64,000 nt of DNA, from contig CM065378.1 in assembly GCA_033060915.1 (NCBI GenBank), positions 49,416,501 through 49,480,500 of the forward strand. The letters run 5' to 3'. Origin of the DNA: Euryodendron excelsum. Taxonomy: Eukaryota; Streptophyta; Magnoliopsida; Ericales; Pentaphylacaceae. The notes under the pieces are model-generated. The model made no database searches. It had not been told where the DNA came from and saw only the letters and a list, made by a program, of their open reading frames with translations. A program made the position numbers and the translations under genes. This document shows positions 47,403 to 59,700 of the stretch, piece after piece. Positions within the stretch are counted from its first letter, which is position 1. Each line of letters opens with the position of its first letter.

Positions 47403-47760
47403 CTTAATCTGAGAATCCTCTCAACCTTCCCCTGTTCGCGATCTTCTTCTTCGTTTAGGCCTCCAGAGTTGTTTTATTGTCATCAATCGGTGGCAAGAAA
47501 TATTAAGAAAATGAAAGAAAATTTAAAGGAAAAAGGGGCTGCAGTGCATGTGTAGGTTATGGAGATTTCAGGAACAGAGAGTAGACACAAGGACAGAGAT
47601 CGTAGCATCCATATTTCTAGAGAGAGAGAGAGAGAGAGAAAGAGAGGAGTGGAGTATAAATAGGAAAGAAATAGAGAGGAGTTGGGGTTAGGGGTGAGGG
47701 CAAAAACTAACGTCCGCCCTCGGAGGCGTGATCGCCAGCAAAAGGCAACGCGCTTTGACA
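47403..47760 (-). promoter_or_regulatory. 5' leader and proximal promoter region of the OXS3-like gene
   Basis: The minus strand is pyrimidine-rich here, with a CT tract at 47618-47640 (GA on the plus strand), as in many plant leaders. TATTTATA at about 47651-47658 on the minus strand is a weak TATA candidate, about 250 bp upstream of the ATG. The transcription start cannot be fixed from sequence. Confidence 0.4.
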
Positions 47761-48232
47761 CGTTCTCGAGGAGGCTTACGTGGCAAAGACAGTGACCAGA
47801 AAAATCACTCTTATTCTTTCTTATCCTCTTCCAATTTTATTGTTTTTTTTTCCCCATCCCCTATCGTTCCTTCCCACCTTTTTGTATCTGATGATCATCC
47901 CGACGCTTCAACTCCTTCCTATTTCCTATACAACAAGCGTTACATAACTTCCCTCGTAGCTATATCTATGTCGAATACATACACACATACAGCGTGGGAA
48001 AGTTATCTTTTTTTAAAAAAAATTAATTTTTGTACAAAATTTTATATCCGTTGTGACAGTAATAATTTTATAATTATGTATCCTTATAATTAATATTTTG
48101 TTAAGGAGTGAAAGGCACTTATTTAAACATATTATTTTATATAAAAATTTTATTTACATAGCGTTGCACTTAAATTTGTTAATGTGAATTTCACGTTTTT
48201 GACATCATAAATGAGATTATATGTGGTATCAC

Positions 48233-48430
48233 TTTTTTTTTTTTTTTCATCTAATGGGACTAGCCTAGGGGGCGAGAGCCATGGTACTCCTTACGGTACC
48301 TCGGGTTCACTCTAAATAAGAGTGCATTGAGGTGAATTCTTTCCACACGTGTAGAGAGCTTCGGCCTACTTGCTTAGCAACTCTCATTCCACAATTCCGG
48401 TGGAAGGAGGCTAGTTTCCTTGCCATTGAC
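48233..48430 (-). mobile_element. Candidate SINE-like retroelement
   Basis: Read on the minus strand, about 180 bp of non-AT-rich DNA (CACGTGTGGAAAGAATTCAC, GAGTGAACCCGAGGTACCG, GGCTCTCGCCCCCTAGGCTA) ends in an A tract of about 15 (plus 48233-48247, T). A short unique body with a 3' A tail suggests a SINE or other retroposed RNA. I could not see clear A and B boxes or flanking duplications. Confidence 0.35.
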
Positions 48431-48439
48431 ATAAAAACA

Positions 48440-49104
48440 AAAAATGGCATTACCCTTTCTAAATAAATTATCCCAAACATAAACAAAAATTAATTGTTTT
48501 GAATGCTAGAATCAAATTGTTATATATGTAATTATTAGGATTGGTAATGTAAACTCATAATTATCGACTCGTCCAACTCTACTCATATTAAATGAGTTTG
48601 AATTCAATTATTTTATTAAGTAGGTTATTATTGGGTTGATAACAAAACACTCATTTATAAATAGACTTAAATAAATTGATGCACTGGACTCATTAAATAC
48701 TCAATTAAAATAAATCTAAACAAACCCACGACCCAACACAACCACAACACCTAGTCCCCTCTCATATCCCATGCATGCACCGACAATCTAAGACTCAAAA
48801 GAAAATTCTATCATTTCTCTGTATTTTTTCAGCAAACAAACAAAGCAGACCAATGACTCAATCTATTCCCAGAAACTTGAAATTGAAATCCTACAGCCTA
48901 GATCATGACTTGATACTGATAATCTAATCATGTAATAAAGATCTTAGGTAATGATGATGGGGGGCATACCTACGATAGACACATGCAGAAGATACATACA
49001 TATATAGTGAGTTTTTTATATGAACATCAATGGTTGGACTAGTCAATTTATATTTCCTGTAAGCATGATATGCAGCTGACAACACATGGATATATTTGCG
49101 TATT

Positions 49105-49178
<74 letters not shown>

Positions 49179-49535
49179 CCATCCTACGAGAGACCGAAAT
49201 CAGAGCTGCACATCAAGGCTGTATATGCAGTGTTGGAGAGAACCTCATATCTATAAATCGACATTCAAAATGGAGAGTCGAGACTCAAGTGCTCCGGGTT
49301 GTGGAATATGCAACTTATCAATTAGGTAATTTGAGGTTTTAGAACAAATGAACAAATTTAACTTTTTATAAAAGAAGTGGAATGCGTCAAATTTTAAGTT
49401 GTTTGATTTTAACAACCAAACACAACAAATAATCTAATTTATGAATGGGTCAATTTAAAAATTGGCCAATTCCTATTTTTGAAACTAAACAGGCCCTTAA
49501 GGAATGGCTTAAAATATGTATCTATAAAGCAAATT
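48440..49535. other. Intergenic DNA with AT and GA microsatellites
   Basis: No gene recognised. An (AT) tract at 49105-49127 runs directly into a (GA) tract of about 50 bp, interrupted once, at 49128-49178. The frame at 49096-49329 is a by-product of these repeats. Confidence 0.5.
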
Positions 49536-49539
49536 CTTT

Positions 49540-50335
49540 TATTTTTTTTGAACAGCAAAAAAATTCATTAAAGCTCAAGGGTACAGCCTAAGATATAATT
49601 AGGCCAATGAGCAAGGGTCACCAAGCCCAACACCTCACTAGAGAACCAAAGCAAAATAGAGACAAACCCAATTGGTAAGATATCAACAAGCTAAAACAGT
49701 ACAACTTTGAAAGTGTCAAATGAGTCTCAGAGACTCAACAAAGATCTTAGTAGCCTAACAAAACAAAAACAAAAAGGGTTAATGCCAAACAAAACTTGGC
49801 TCCAACAATACCTGACCGACATCAAACACCTATCTCAAAATCTCAGTTGCCTAACCTCATTCAATGAGTAGAAGACGTTAAATATTGAGAAGGAAGACGC
49901 AGAACACCCTACTTTAACCCATTGAGTTGCATTAATGACCACCCTATCAAGAAGTTTTTTTTAGCATAATTCTACCTAATTGAAGACAAGGTTATTTCTA
50001 ATCTTCCACAATGTCCAAATAGCTAGAAGAACTAATGTCTCCCATAATCTTTTCTTCACATTTAAAGTCATGATGAAGCCATCTCTGCAAGTGTTCCATC
50101 AAACTATTCGAGATTATCCATGATAATTCTTACCAATTTAGAATTGTAGACCACAATTTCCATGACAATGGGTAGGTTAATAATAAATTATTCAAATCTT
50201 CAACAGCTTTTTTATAGAATGGACATAATAAATCACAGTTTGGGGCAGGCATTTCCTTATCTTTAGCACCTAGTAGATTTACTTCTTCTAAGGAATGGTA
50301 TCGGAATTAGTCATTTCGTAAGTTCAGTTGCTATA
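49540..50335 (-). mobile_element. LINE (non-LTR retrotransposon) 3' end remnant
   Basis: On the minus strand, degraded code reads CPFYKKAVEDLN, PLSWKLWSTILNW and, in another frame, LLAIWTLWKIRNNLVFN. This is the zinc-finger-like region (zf-RVT) that follows reverse transcriptase in plant LINEs. It is followed by a 3' UTR ending GCTTTAATGAATTTTTTTGC and an A-rich tail (plus T-rich near 49545), as LINE tails do. No reverse transcriptase was found upstream of it, so this is a truncated, old copy. Confidence 0.72.
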
Positions 50336-51598
50336 AGCTACAAATATTTTGCATTATGAAGAAAGAGAGATGGTCAACTTACACTTGGTTTAGAGACTGA
50401 ATTTTAATATCCCTTCTTATAAGCATTTGATGGACTTACATTTTAAAAATTGTATCACATTCGCCTCTCAAGGATTCTGTATGCCAAAATTTACCATAAC
50501 CAATTGAGAGAGCTGTGGTCGTTGTGCTCCTTGGTTTTGTACACGATAGGGATTTCTTAAATGTTGATGTGTTTTTCTCTTGTAATATTTACTATTATTA
50601 GTGGAGTCTAATTTGTCTATGCCCTTAAATTAATCTAGTTTACTTACTCTTTTGTTTTGCTTTGTTTTTACTGGCAACTGCAAAACATGTGCTATTTAAA
50701 ACGAGTTTCATCATGTAAGCATTTGAGCCTCATTGCCTCAGTATCGAGTTGATGCAACGTCCCAGGTAAAACGCTAGATACCATTTTATTATTATTATTA
50801 TTATTTTGTTTTATGAATTAATAGATCATTTCCCACCTAGGGTTCTATAGCGTTGTGTGTGGATTAAAGATTTAGCGATGAAATGGAAAAGAAAAAGATA
50901 AGGGAAAAGACAATAAAAATGCACTTTTATTTTGTTATCTTTTCTCTCATCTTTTCTTTTTTCTTTACTTTTTTCTTAATAAATTCAAGTTTCAAAGTGA
51001 CACAGAGATAGCATGAATAAGTATAATATTTTCAAAACAAAATACAATAAAACAAAGGGAGAAATTAATTCTTGCGCACAAACGTTCTATTAATCCATCA
51101 AAAGGTTTTTAGAGCAAAGTCCTTACATGATATTTATAAGCAAAACAAGTCTTAAACTTAATGGAATTTAAAAATAATAAAAATTAAGAAAAATACAAAA
51201 AATTATCAAAACTGTAAAATTGAGTTAAGTCCAAATTTGTCAACTAAACTCCTAAAGAAATATCTTATAAAAAAACATATACCAAAATAGATTTATATTG
51301 ACCAAGATAATAGACGACTAAATCTTTGCATAAACGGCAAAATTCTTTATTTGAGATCCTAAAGTATGAAATTTGTTAAAATTCTAAAGTTCATCATCAC
51401 GACGGGATAAGGATGCCTAATTTACCCTCGTATAGGTCCAAGTATGTCATACGGTGCAATGGTATGTCGTGTGCATCATAAACACAGCATAAGAGAAATA
51501 TTTCTAAAGAGGAAGTTATTTATCTAACCTTCGAGACATAGGACTTTCTGTTTTATCCTTCCTACTAGAGTTATAGAAAGTCAGTCAACAACGCAACA

Positions 51599-51600
<2 letters not shown>
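50336..51600. other. AT-rich intergenic DNA, no gene seen
   Basis: Contains a short ATT triplet run near 50790. No coding frame or known repeat recognised. Confidence 0.45.

Positions 51601-51671
<71 letters not shown>
51601..51671. repeat. (TC)35 microsatellite
   Basis: A perfect 71-bp TC tract, second longest in the window. Confidence 0.95.
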
Positions 51672-51675
<4 letters not shown>

Positions 51676-52843
51676 CATACAAAAACACAAGTGCATGCTA
51701 TTAGCGAGCAATAAGTTATTCCTAACTCCATTTCAGTAACTCTCTAGTGAACAATAGAAGCAGAATCGGACTTACCTTTTCGGTACAAAACTAAAGAATG
51801 ACCCAAGATCATAAACCAAAGATATTCCACGTGCTATACAACGAATTACTCTTGTGCAATGTTCTCGTAATAGAGTATAGTCAAACCCTCATGGAGCCAA
51901 CTGCACACTAATCACAACTAAAATGTAACAACACTTTTGTCATATGGGAGAGATATTGTTAATCACGGTTGAAGGGAGAGAGAGAGAGAGAGAGCATCAA
52001 AAAACTTACACACTTGTATTATATATGTAAGGTAAATACAAACTTACGGTGGTCACTACCTTCTTACTGGATAGTGCGTGTAGTTACAAAAGCTATCACC
52101 TTTGGGTACATCGGTCTGGGCATTTGGACATGTCCATTGGTGCCGTACCCGTCCCACATACGAACAAGTTATTTGTTGTAATTCTAATTTAGGACTGAAC
52201 AGGACACTATGGGACCTGTTTGTTTAACACTTTGGAAGCGAACAAGCAACTCGACAGAAGTACATCAAAAGTTTTCTATTTGAAAAGATAGCGTTATCTA
52301 AGTAAGAGTAAGTAAACAAATCAAGGGTAGTGATAGAACGGTTTAGTTTATACGCATCAACTAACTGTCTCATGACAAGGGACACAAGAAGTAGGTGTGA
52401 AACCTTAAAAAGCCCAAACAAGCTTTCTTCGTTGGTTCCTTTCAGCCTCTCTGTTACAAAAATAGAAGGATATGTTGGTAGTTTGCTAGTAGGCATATGT
52501 ATACGGGGACTCAGGTTGCCTAAGTAGAAGGCATGGATAGCATAACCTCCCTAGCTATATTACCCATGCAGTTGTGCCCATGAGAATAACATTCTCCAAC
52601 ATTTTCCATTGTGACCTACAAATAGTACATCCATCTAAACTTGCATAAAATTTTAGAAGAAAACCATCTTCTGTTTCTTTTGGAATAATCCTTTATACCT
52701 ACTTCAATGGAAATACAATTGACACTACAATCTACTTGAACATCAATTGCCACCAAAAATTCCCTATTGGATCTATAACTAACATCTATTAATTGCATAT
52801 TCATGATCTGCTTTCTTTTGCTTGCTTCTTTCTTTTCACTCAG
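51672..52843. other. Intergenic DNA, no gene seen
   Basis: Holds a short GA tract at about 51977-51994. Frames at 52224-52496 and 52616-52804 (-) match no family I know. Confidence 0.4.
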
Positions 52844-52990
52844 AAATACAATTTGAAGAGGACGGACTCTGCAGCATTAAGTCCCGAAGTTGATGAACAA
52901 CCAAGGATCTCCCGATCCCTTGATAGTTCCATGTTAGGCACTTCTTGGCTCTTGGTGGAGCCATTTTCAACTGGCTACCTTCACCTCGTG
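52844..52990 (+). other. Exon-like fragment after a strong splice acceptor
   Basis: A polypyrimidine tract and CACTCAG are followed by an open stretch reading KYNLKRTDSAALSPEVDEQP and RISRSLDSSMLG, with protein-like composition unlike the AT-rich surroundings. It could be a stray exon of a host gene. I do not recognise the protein and found no partner exon. Confidence 0.25.
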
Positions 52991-53479
52991 ATTCGGTTCA
53001 CGTACATAATCATGACTATCTGCCGAGCATTTTATTTTTTCTTCCCTTTTTTAGTGTAGTAACCTCTTGAGATTCTACCATTTTCTGTCACGCTCCACTG
53101 GTGTTCTCCATTTTTCTAGCTAGGTTTCTCCTCCATCAAGTCATCCTGTCACCAGTCCTCAAAAAAAATTCCAATGGTTAGATAGCATGAGTTGTTCGTT
53201 AGTTATTCTTATCAGATTTTGTAACATGGCATTATTATTTTAAAAATCTATCCATTTTACAACAAATTTAAGTTAGCGATGTAATATGATCACTACTAAA
53301 AGCACAGCACGATTGTGATTAATTCCAATATTCCTACCAGAGAATAATTCATTACCATCTTTTCTTCCTGCTGGCGGCGAGATGAACGAATGATGAACAT
53401 TCTCTGATCCCATCTTTCACCCCCGACAGAATTTAACCGATGAAGTGCATACAAATCCATCCGTCATACCCCCTGCTTC

Positions 53480-53900
53480 ACATCATTAAGCTTTTGAAGA
53501 CAACACCTCTAGTCATGACCAACTACATCACAGTAGTTGCAAAAAATAGGCCGTTTCAAGATGTCAATAATCACTTTTGTTTTAAGAAACCTTCCTTCTC
53601 TATTCCCCTGAGCTAGAATAACCACTTCCTCCACTTTGCTAATGTGTTTGCTTAACTTGTAACCCACCTCCTCCTAAACAAAAAAACTTTCTAAAGGCAG
53701 CCTTATTCATAAATTCACACTGGAGATCTCTGAAACTTTGATTGATGGATTTCCAAAGCTGGTGTAAACCTTATGAGAATCAAAAGGTTGTTATTGAATA
53801 ACCAATTGAGGTTACCATTAAGGATTTGGATAATGTCTCCTTCGTCCTTAAAAAGGAAAATTGGAACATACTTTTTCCAATCTTTTGGATATCGGACGAG
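53480..53900 (-). pseudogene. DUF4283 / zinc-knuckle (CCHC) ORF1-like remnant
   Basis: Minus-strand code in broken frames reads FKDEGDIIQILNGNLNWLFN and NNLLIL, then GKVEEVVILAQGNREGRFLK followed by TKVIIDILKRPIFCNYCDVV and GHD, where C-x2-C-x4-H begins a CCHC knuckle. DUF4283 plus CCHC is the nucleic-acid-binding ORF1 type of many plant LINEs. Several stops and frameshifts interrupt it. It lies about 3.1 kb upstream, in sense, of the LINE 3' remnant, but no reverse transcriptase is readable between them, so a single element is not shown. Confidence 0.65.
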
Positions 53901-53904
53901 GTTA

Positions 53905-55104
53905 GGTTATGGTGTTCGTTCTAGTGGGGCAACCGTTAACTAGTTCCATACCCGACTCGTGACCATCCTCAAACCCAAGTAACTTAATTCGCCTATAGTG
54001 GGTCGCGATTAGTCATGTACTAGTCTGCATATTGAGAGCGAAATCACATCCAATTCGCGGATTCAGTTTTCTCCAAATTATCCAATAATAATGTGACATG
54101 TAGCGTCGTAATTATGCACTACACACGCCCAAGAACAATTTACCATCTTCCGCCAGTCTACGATACACTCCCCCCTCCACATTTTGTATGTGTTTCTTTT
54201 TATTTTTAAAAATTCCATTTTTTATTTCTTCATTTGAAAACTCAAATGTTTTTATAATCACTCTCCCATATTACCCTTCATAAAACTTTGTTTAAATATA
54301 ATCTCAATTCCCTAAAAAAAAAAAAGTAGTTATACAAATAAAAAGGTTATTTTTTCATACCAAAAAGTGTACTCCAACTATATGCACAATTAACTAAGAA
54401 GAATAAAAAAGATGTGGACTTCATGCTGGAGCCTAAGTAGTGGGAGCTTAAGTTCTAGCGACCAAACACGTGTGATTTCCATGTTGCATCTAAACTCAAA
54501 ATAGAATGGTTTACTTGTTATAATTATTTAGCTTTGATCGAAATTTGATATTTTGTAATTATCAAAGAAAAAACATAAGTCTATATTTTCCTTTGTGATG
54601 TTCTTAATTTATTGTCCATGTTGATAAGTTATTAAGTAGTCAATATCCATTTCTCTATATACCCTTGCAACAATCTGACATATAACAAAAAAATAAGTGA
54701 TTTGAGTTGACATTCCGATTGCATTTTGGCCCACTACATTATGAGAAAGATTTTCATGAAAATCAAATCAAAATATAGTCCAGCCTATTGAAATGACCAA
54801 AGAATTGTTGGATTAAAGTAAAAAAGTAAAATGATAATAACAATAATAAAATAATAATAATAATAATTAGATAAAAACAACTAATGAGGAAAATTGAATA
54901 TGTAATTTTAAATACATGATTACAAAGAGTTGCTCCTCGTTTTGTATGTTGGTTACAAAGAAAGGAAGTAAAATACCTGTATTTTTTGGAACCTACTGTT
55001 AATATATGATTGAAACCCCACTTTTGTGAAGTGGGCAACTAGGGATCGGTTCATTTTGTCATATTTTTAATAAGATGCTTTATTAAAGATATATGATTTA
55101 GGCC
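53905..55104. other. AT-rich intergenic DNA, no gene seen
   Basis: No coding frame recognised. An AAT triplet run lies near 54830-54870. Confidence 0.45.
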
Positions 55105-55568
55105 CATTTGGGAACAACTATAATTTTTTGTGTGCTTTTTGCTTAAATAAGCACTTGGTGTTTGGTAGAAATCTTTTTTAGCATATAATAAGCTAGTTTT
55201 CTTGACGTTTTTAGCAAAAAGCAAAAAGAAAATTTTCAAAACCTTTTTTTGTTTGTTCTGCTATAGCAGAAAATTTTAAAAAATAATTGATGTTGAAAAT
55301 TTTGAAAAATAAATGAGTATACCAAAATAATTAATGTTGATTTTTTTTTTAGCTTTTATGAACATAAAAAAAAAATATGCAATCTAATAAAAAAAAATAT
55401 GCAATCCTTTGGTCATTTTTGCATAAAAAAGCTATAAAAAAAAAGTTTTAATATGGGCACAAAATAGATACAATAAAAAGCACTTTTTTTAAAAAAAAAA
55501 TTAAGAAACAATCCAAATTTTTTATTTTTTAAGCGTCTTATTTGGCCAAAAGATTTGTTCCCAAAATG
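55105..55568. mobile_element. MITE-like inverted-repeat element, about 464 bp
   Basis: The left end CATTTGGGAACAA pairs with a right end whose reverse complement is CATTTTGGGAACAA. The interior is AT-rich, non-coding and has AAAAGCACTT-type phrases near both ends (CTTAAATAAGCACTTGG, AAAAAGCACTT). Length, inverted ends and lack of coding fit a miniature non-autonomous DNA transposon. Target duplications were not identified. Confidence 0.55.
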
Positions 55569-55618
55569 AACATACATTGCAATAGATATATGTACATACA
55601 TATCTTCTTATATAATAT

Positions 55619-55824
55619 GGGCTCGTTTGGTTTTCTAACTAGACAAGGAATTATGGGACTAATAGTCCTAGATTAACAATCTTAGGACTAATAGTACCAA
55701 ACAATTGTCTAGTCTCATGTTTGTTTGTACATAGAATAAAGGGTCGGACTAATCTTACAACTATAAAAAATTACCGTATTACCCCTCACTCTATATTATT
55801 AGCCTATGACATAAATAATATAAT

Positions 55825-55855
<31 letters not shown>

Positions 55856-56478
55856 AAAAATATAATATTATAGGCTAAAAAAAAAATAATAATATAATAT
55901 TAGAGTTTAGGACAAGTATATTTATTATAAAAAATACTTATATATTATTAATATTATATTATAGCATATTATAATATATTATAATGTAATATAATAATAT
56001 AATAATATAATAATATATTATATTATATTATATTATTATAATAGAATATAAAGAGTATAATATATGATATACAACAAATAATAATGTTATATAATATTTT
56101 ATAAATGTAATATTACCATATTCCAATATATTATAATAGAATATTATATACAGTAATGTGTTACGTATATAATAGTATATAATATTTTAAAATATAATAT
56201 TATACAATATTATCGTATTTTAATATTTATAATGTAATATAACATATAAAATATATAATATATGTTGACTAGAGGTAGTTAAGTCATTTCAACCATATCC
56301 CTCTTCACTCTAATTCTGGGATTAGCAAACTCACCCCTTTTAGGATTAACTAAGAACTAGTATGTGGTACTAGTAATTCAATCCGGACTACTAGTCCGAC
56401 CTTTATTTAGGAACCAAACACGAGATAAGCTCGAACTCCTTGTCCAGTCCAGCCTTGTCCCACGAATCAAATGTGCCC
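55619..56478. mobile_element. MITE-like element with a long AT-only core, about 860 bp
   Basis: The left end GGGCTCGTTTGGTT pairs with the right end, reverse complement GGGCACATTTGATT (11 of 14). Inner arms also pair loosely (ACAAGGAATT / ACAAGGAGTT) and contain palindromes GGACTAATAGTCC and GGACTACTAGTCC. The core at about 55790-56280 is almost pure A/T with degenerate TAATATAATAT repeats. The type is seen in woody-plant genomes as GTTTGGT-ended MITEs; the superfamily is uncertain. Flanks TAT and TAA do not form a clean duplication. Confidence 0.6.
55790..56280. repeat. AT-only low-complexity block
   Basis: About 490 bp of nearly pure A/T with repeated TAATATAATAT phrases and an (AT) tract near 55830-55851. 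It is the core of the MITE-like element. Confidence 0.85.
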
Positions 56479-56739
56479 TAATTGTCTAGAGGTTATCTAC
56501 AGTAATTTTTCATCGGGCTTTTTGCTCAATTTTGGACAACTTTATCCCTATTTTTATTCACTTTTGAGATGATTTTGTCTTGATTTTTCGAGTAGCAGTG
56601 AACTGGCACAGTGAAGGGACATTTTTGCCCCTTCTTTTTGGGCCATGACGTAAAATGATTGGAGATAATCAACTTACAATAGTGTTCAGACTCTTTTGCC
56701 CCTTGTGAAAAAATAAATTTCTTTGCACTATTGGCTACT

Positions 56740-59700
56740 TGTAAGCACCCCATTTTTGACCGCTCAGTAGTCTACAGTCCGTCCAGACTTAATTTCAAGT
56801 CAATATGGACATATTCTAGAATTCTAGTCCTAATCCCGCCTATCCATCACTTCGCGGGCCCACCAAGCCCAAATAGAGGCAAAATGACCGAAAGGCCCTT
56901 AAGGGCATTGTTCGGTCCAATTCCAAAATCAAGCGCGTCAGTCCCCTTTCCAATCCCAAATCAAGCGCGTCTTTCCAAAGACGATAAGTCTCCTTTCCAA
57001 TTCCAAATCAGGCAGGTTTTTCCGAAGACGGTAAGTTCTCTTTCCAATTCCAAATCAGGCACGTCTTTTTAAAGACGATAAGTCCCCTTTAAACCTGTCA
57101 ACCTAAACGAGACCCTAAGTCCCCTAGATGGTAGACCGGTCCACTTTTGACGCCTGCTAGTCCACCAATGTAAAAATGTCAACAAACCCCTGTATGACGA
57201 GACCGCCATCAGAGTGGTGAAAATACTCAAAACTCAGGTCAACACCAGTGCCTACTAGTCCACTTCGGTGAAAAATGACCAAACTATCCCTAGGGCCATT
57301 TTCTGGCACGTCTCTTGAGAACACACCTGAGCCCTCAGAATGGTAATTCCACCCCTTCCGAGATCGTCTTAGAGACGATCCGGCATGATTAAGTGTCTTC
57401 TAGTCAATTTCGGGCCAATTCCGAGACTTTCCGGTCAAGATGACCGTTTTGCTCCTAAGCATCCGAACGCTTCGGAGACCACACTGGCTCTGGGTATCAA
57501 ACCGGTAACCTCCCGAGAATGTTTTTAATAGTATTCCCGACCTTCCTTTATCTTTCCGGATCATTCCGAGTCAGTTCCGATAAACCCGATGCAAAATGAC
57601 CGTTTTGCCCCTGGTGGGCTGGTCGCCTTTTCTGACCACACCGACTCTGGGTATCGAACTGGTAGCCTCTTGGAAACATTCTAAATAATGTTTCCAAATC
57701 TCGAGTCTTCTTTCGGGACATTCTGAGTCCGTCCCGGTAGCTTTCCAATCCAGTTGACCATTTTACCCCTAATAGCCCGGTCAACCCTTCCGACAAATCT
57801 TGTCATTCTTTTTCAAGTCCACTACCTCCAGAACACTGTTTTAAGAGTTCCTGCCCTTCTCCGGCCTTCCGGGCCATTCCCAGTCCCTTAAGTCCTTCCC
57901 GGGCTTTCCGGAGTCACTCCTAGTGAAGTCAGGCTAAAAATTGCATGGTAGTCACAAGTACAGGCGCCCAAATCTTCACAAGATACGTTGCTTGCCGACC
58001 TTAAAACTTTCCTAACTGGCTGGTGCCACTCTTAGTGGCGCTAGAAGCATTTTTGGCCTAGCGCCACTGCAACAGGCACTAGGTCATTCCCTTGTCTATA
58101 AATACAAAGCCTCCTCCAATGTGAGAGAGGTCCGCAAACTCAGTCTAAAAATTCTACTTTTTGATTTACAGAGCTCGTAGCCTCTCAAAACCCTAGTCTC
58201 CTTTAGGTTTCCAAACCCTAGCCTCCATACACAAACCCTAGCTTCCTATACACTCACATACACTTCTATACACTCATACACTAGCTTCTAAAGCCTCCAT
58301 TGAAGACTTGAAGTGCTACAATCTGAAGCTCTTCAAGATCGAAGCAAACACTCGAAGATCAAGATGAAGACTGAAGTGAAAACCGAAGCAAGACAAGCAA
58401 AGCAAAGCGCGCAAAGCTAAGCAAAATAAAGAAAACACAAGGTAGGCTTCTTATTTACGTTTACGCATCTTCCCCCTCTCTTCTCTCTTCTAACCCACTT
58501 GGGTTTTCTTCTATTTTAATCCCCACCCTTTTCCCCGCCCTTCTTGCATGCTTGAAACAAGGGAATTCCCGGTCCATGTGTAGGATTAGGCTATTGGAGA
58601 GTCACCGTGTCGGGGGCTTTCTTTTAGTCTAACCGGAGACCATATGGGTTCGGCCCCCTTGATTATATGGTGAAGCCTTTAACCTTGTATGTTCACGACC
58701 CCAATTTGCATTGTGCATATTATGATCTTACATTCTTCTAAAATTCGTTTTCAAACTCGTTTTTCAAAACTTGCATTAACATCGTTTTCGAACTTACATC
58801 AAATTCTTCTTTTTCAAAACTTATTTTCAAAATCACAATCCTAAGGTGATTCTAGCCTTTTCATGGTTAGGGTTGCTTTAGGAAAGTGTTACATTCAAAG
58901 TGACCAATATGGTCCATATTTTCAAAACCTTTTTTGTTTTCAAAACCACTATCTTAAAGTGGTTCTAACCTTCTTATGGTTAGAATCGCTTTAAGAAAGT
59001 GAGATATTTTATATACTTTCTAAAAACTCTCTTTTCAAATATTTCCTTCTAAAAACCTCTTTTTCAACATACTTTCTAAAAACTCTCTCCAATCTTCTTT
59101 CCAAAATTGTTTCCAAAAGCTCCTTCCAAAAACTGTTTTCAAAAGCTTCCTTTTCAACTCCTTTCCAAAACACTCTCTTCAAAATTCCTTTCCTAAAAGC
59201 ACTCCCTAGGTTTCCTTCTTAGAAAACTCTCTCCCTAAATCTCTTTCCTAAAAACTCTTTCCTAAAAGTTTCTTCCAAAGTCTTCTTTCTAAAACTCCTC
59301 TAAAATTCACTTTCTAAAAACTCCTCACTAGGATTTCTTTCCAAAAACTTACTTTTCAAAATTCACTTTCTAAAACCTCCTCTCTAGGATTTCCTTCTAA
59401 AAATCCCTCTTTTTAAAAAAACCCACTTTCTAAAAACTCTTTCCTTAGAGTCCAAGTCAGACCCTAGAACCTACAATTAGGAAACCCTAATTTTCCTTTC
59501 CAAAAGCATGATTTCCAATCCCTTATTTTGGCCTCAAAACCTAGGTTTCCAAAACCTCTTGTTTTCTACATCAAAATTATATATATTTTCAAAACCTCTT
59601 TTCTACGTCAAAACTATAGTCTTCCAAATCTAGGGTTTCTAAAACTCCCCTTTCCCAAATCCATGCCAAATCCAATCTTCTCTTTAGGAAACCAAATCCA

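Noticed and set aside
47161..47412. Plus-strand ORFs across the OXS3-like first exon (46996-47412, 47238-47555)
   Set aside because: They are antisense shadows; the minus-strand two-exon reading has consensus splice sites and restores the family motif.
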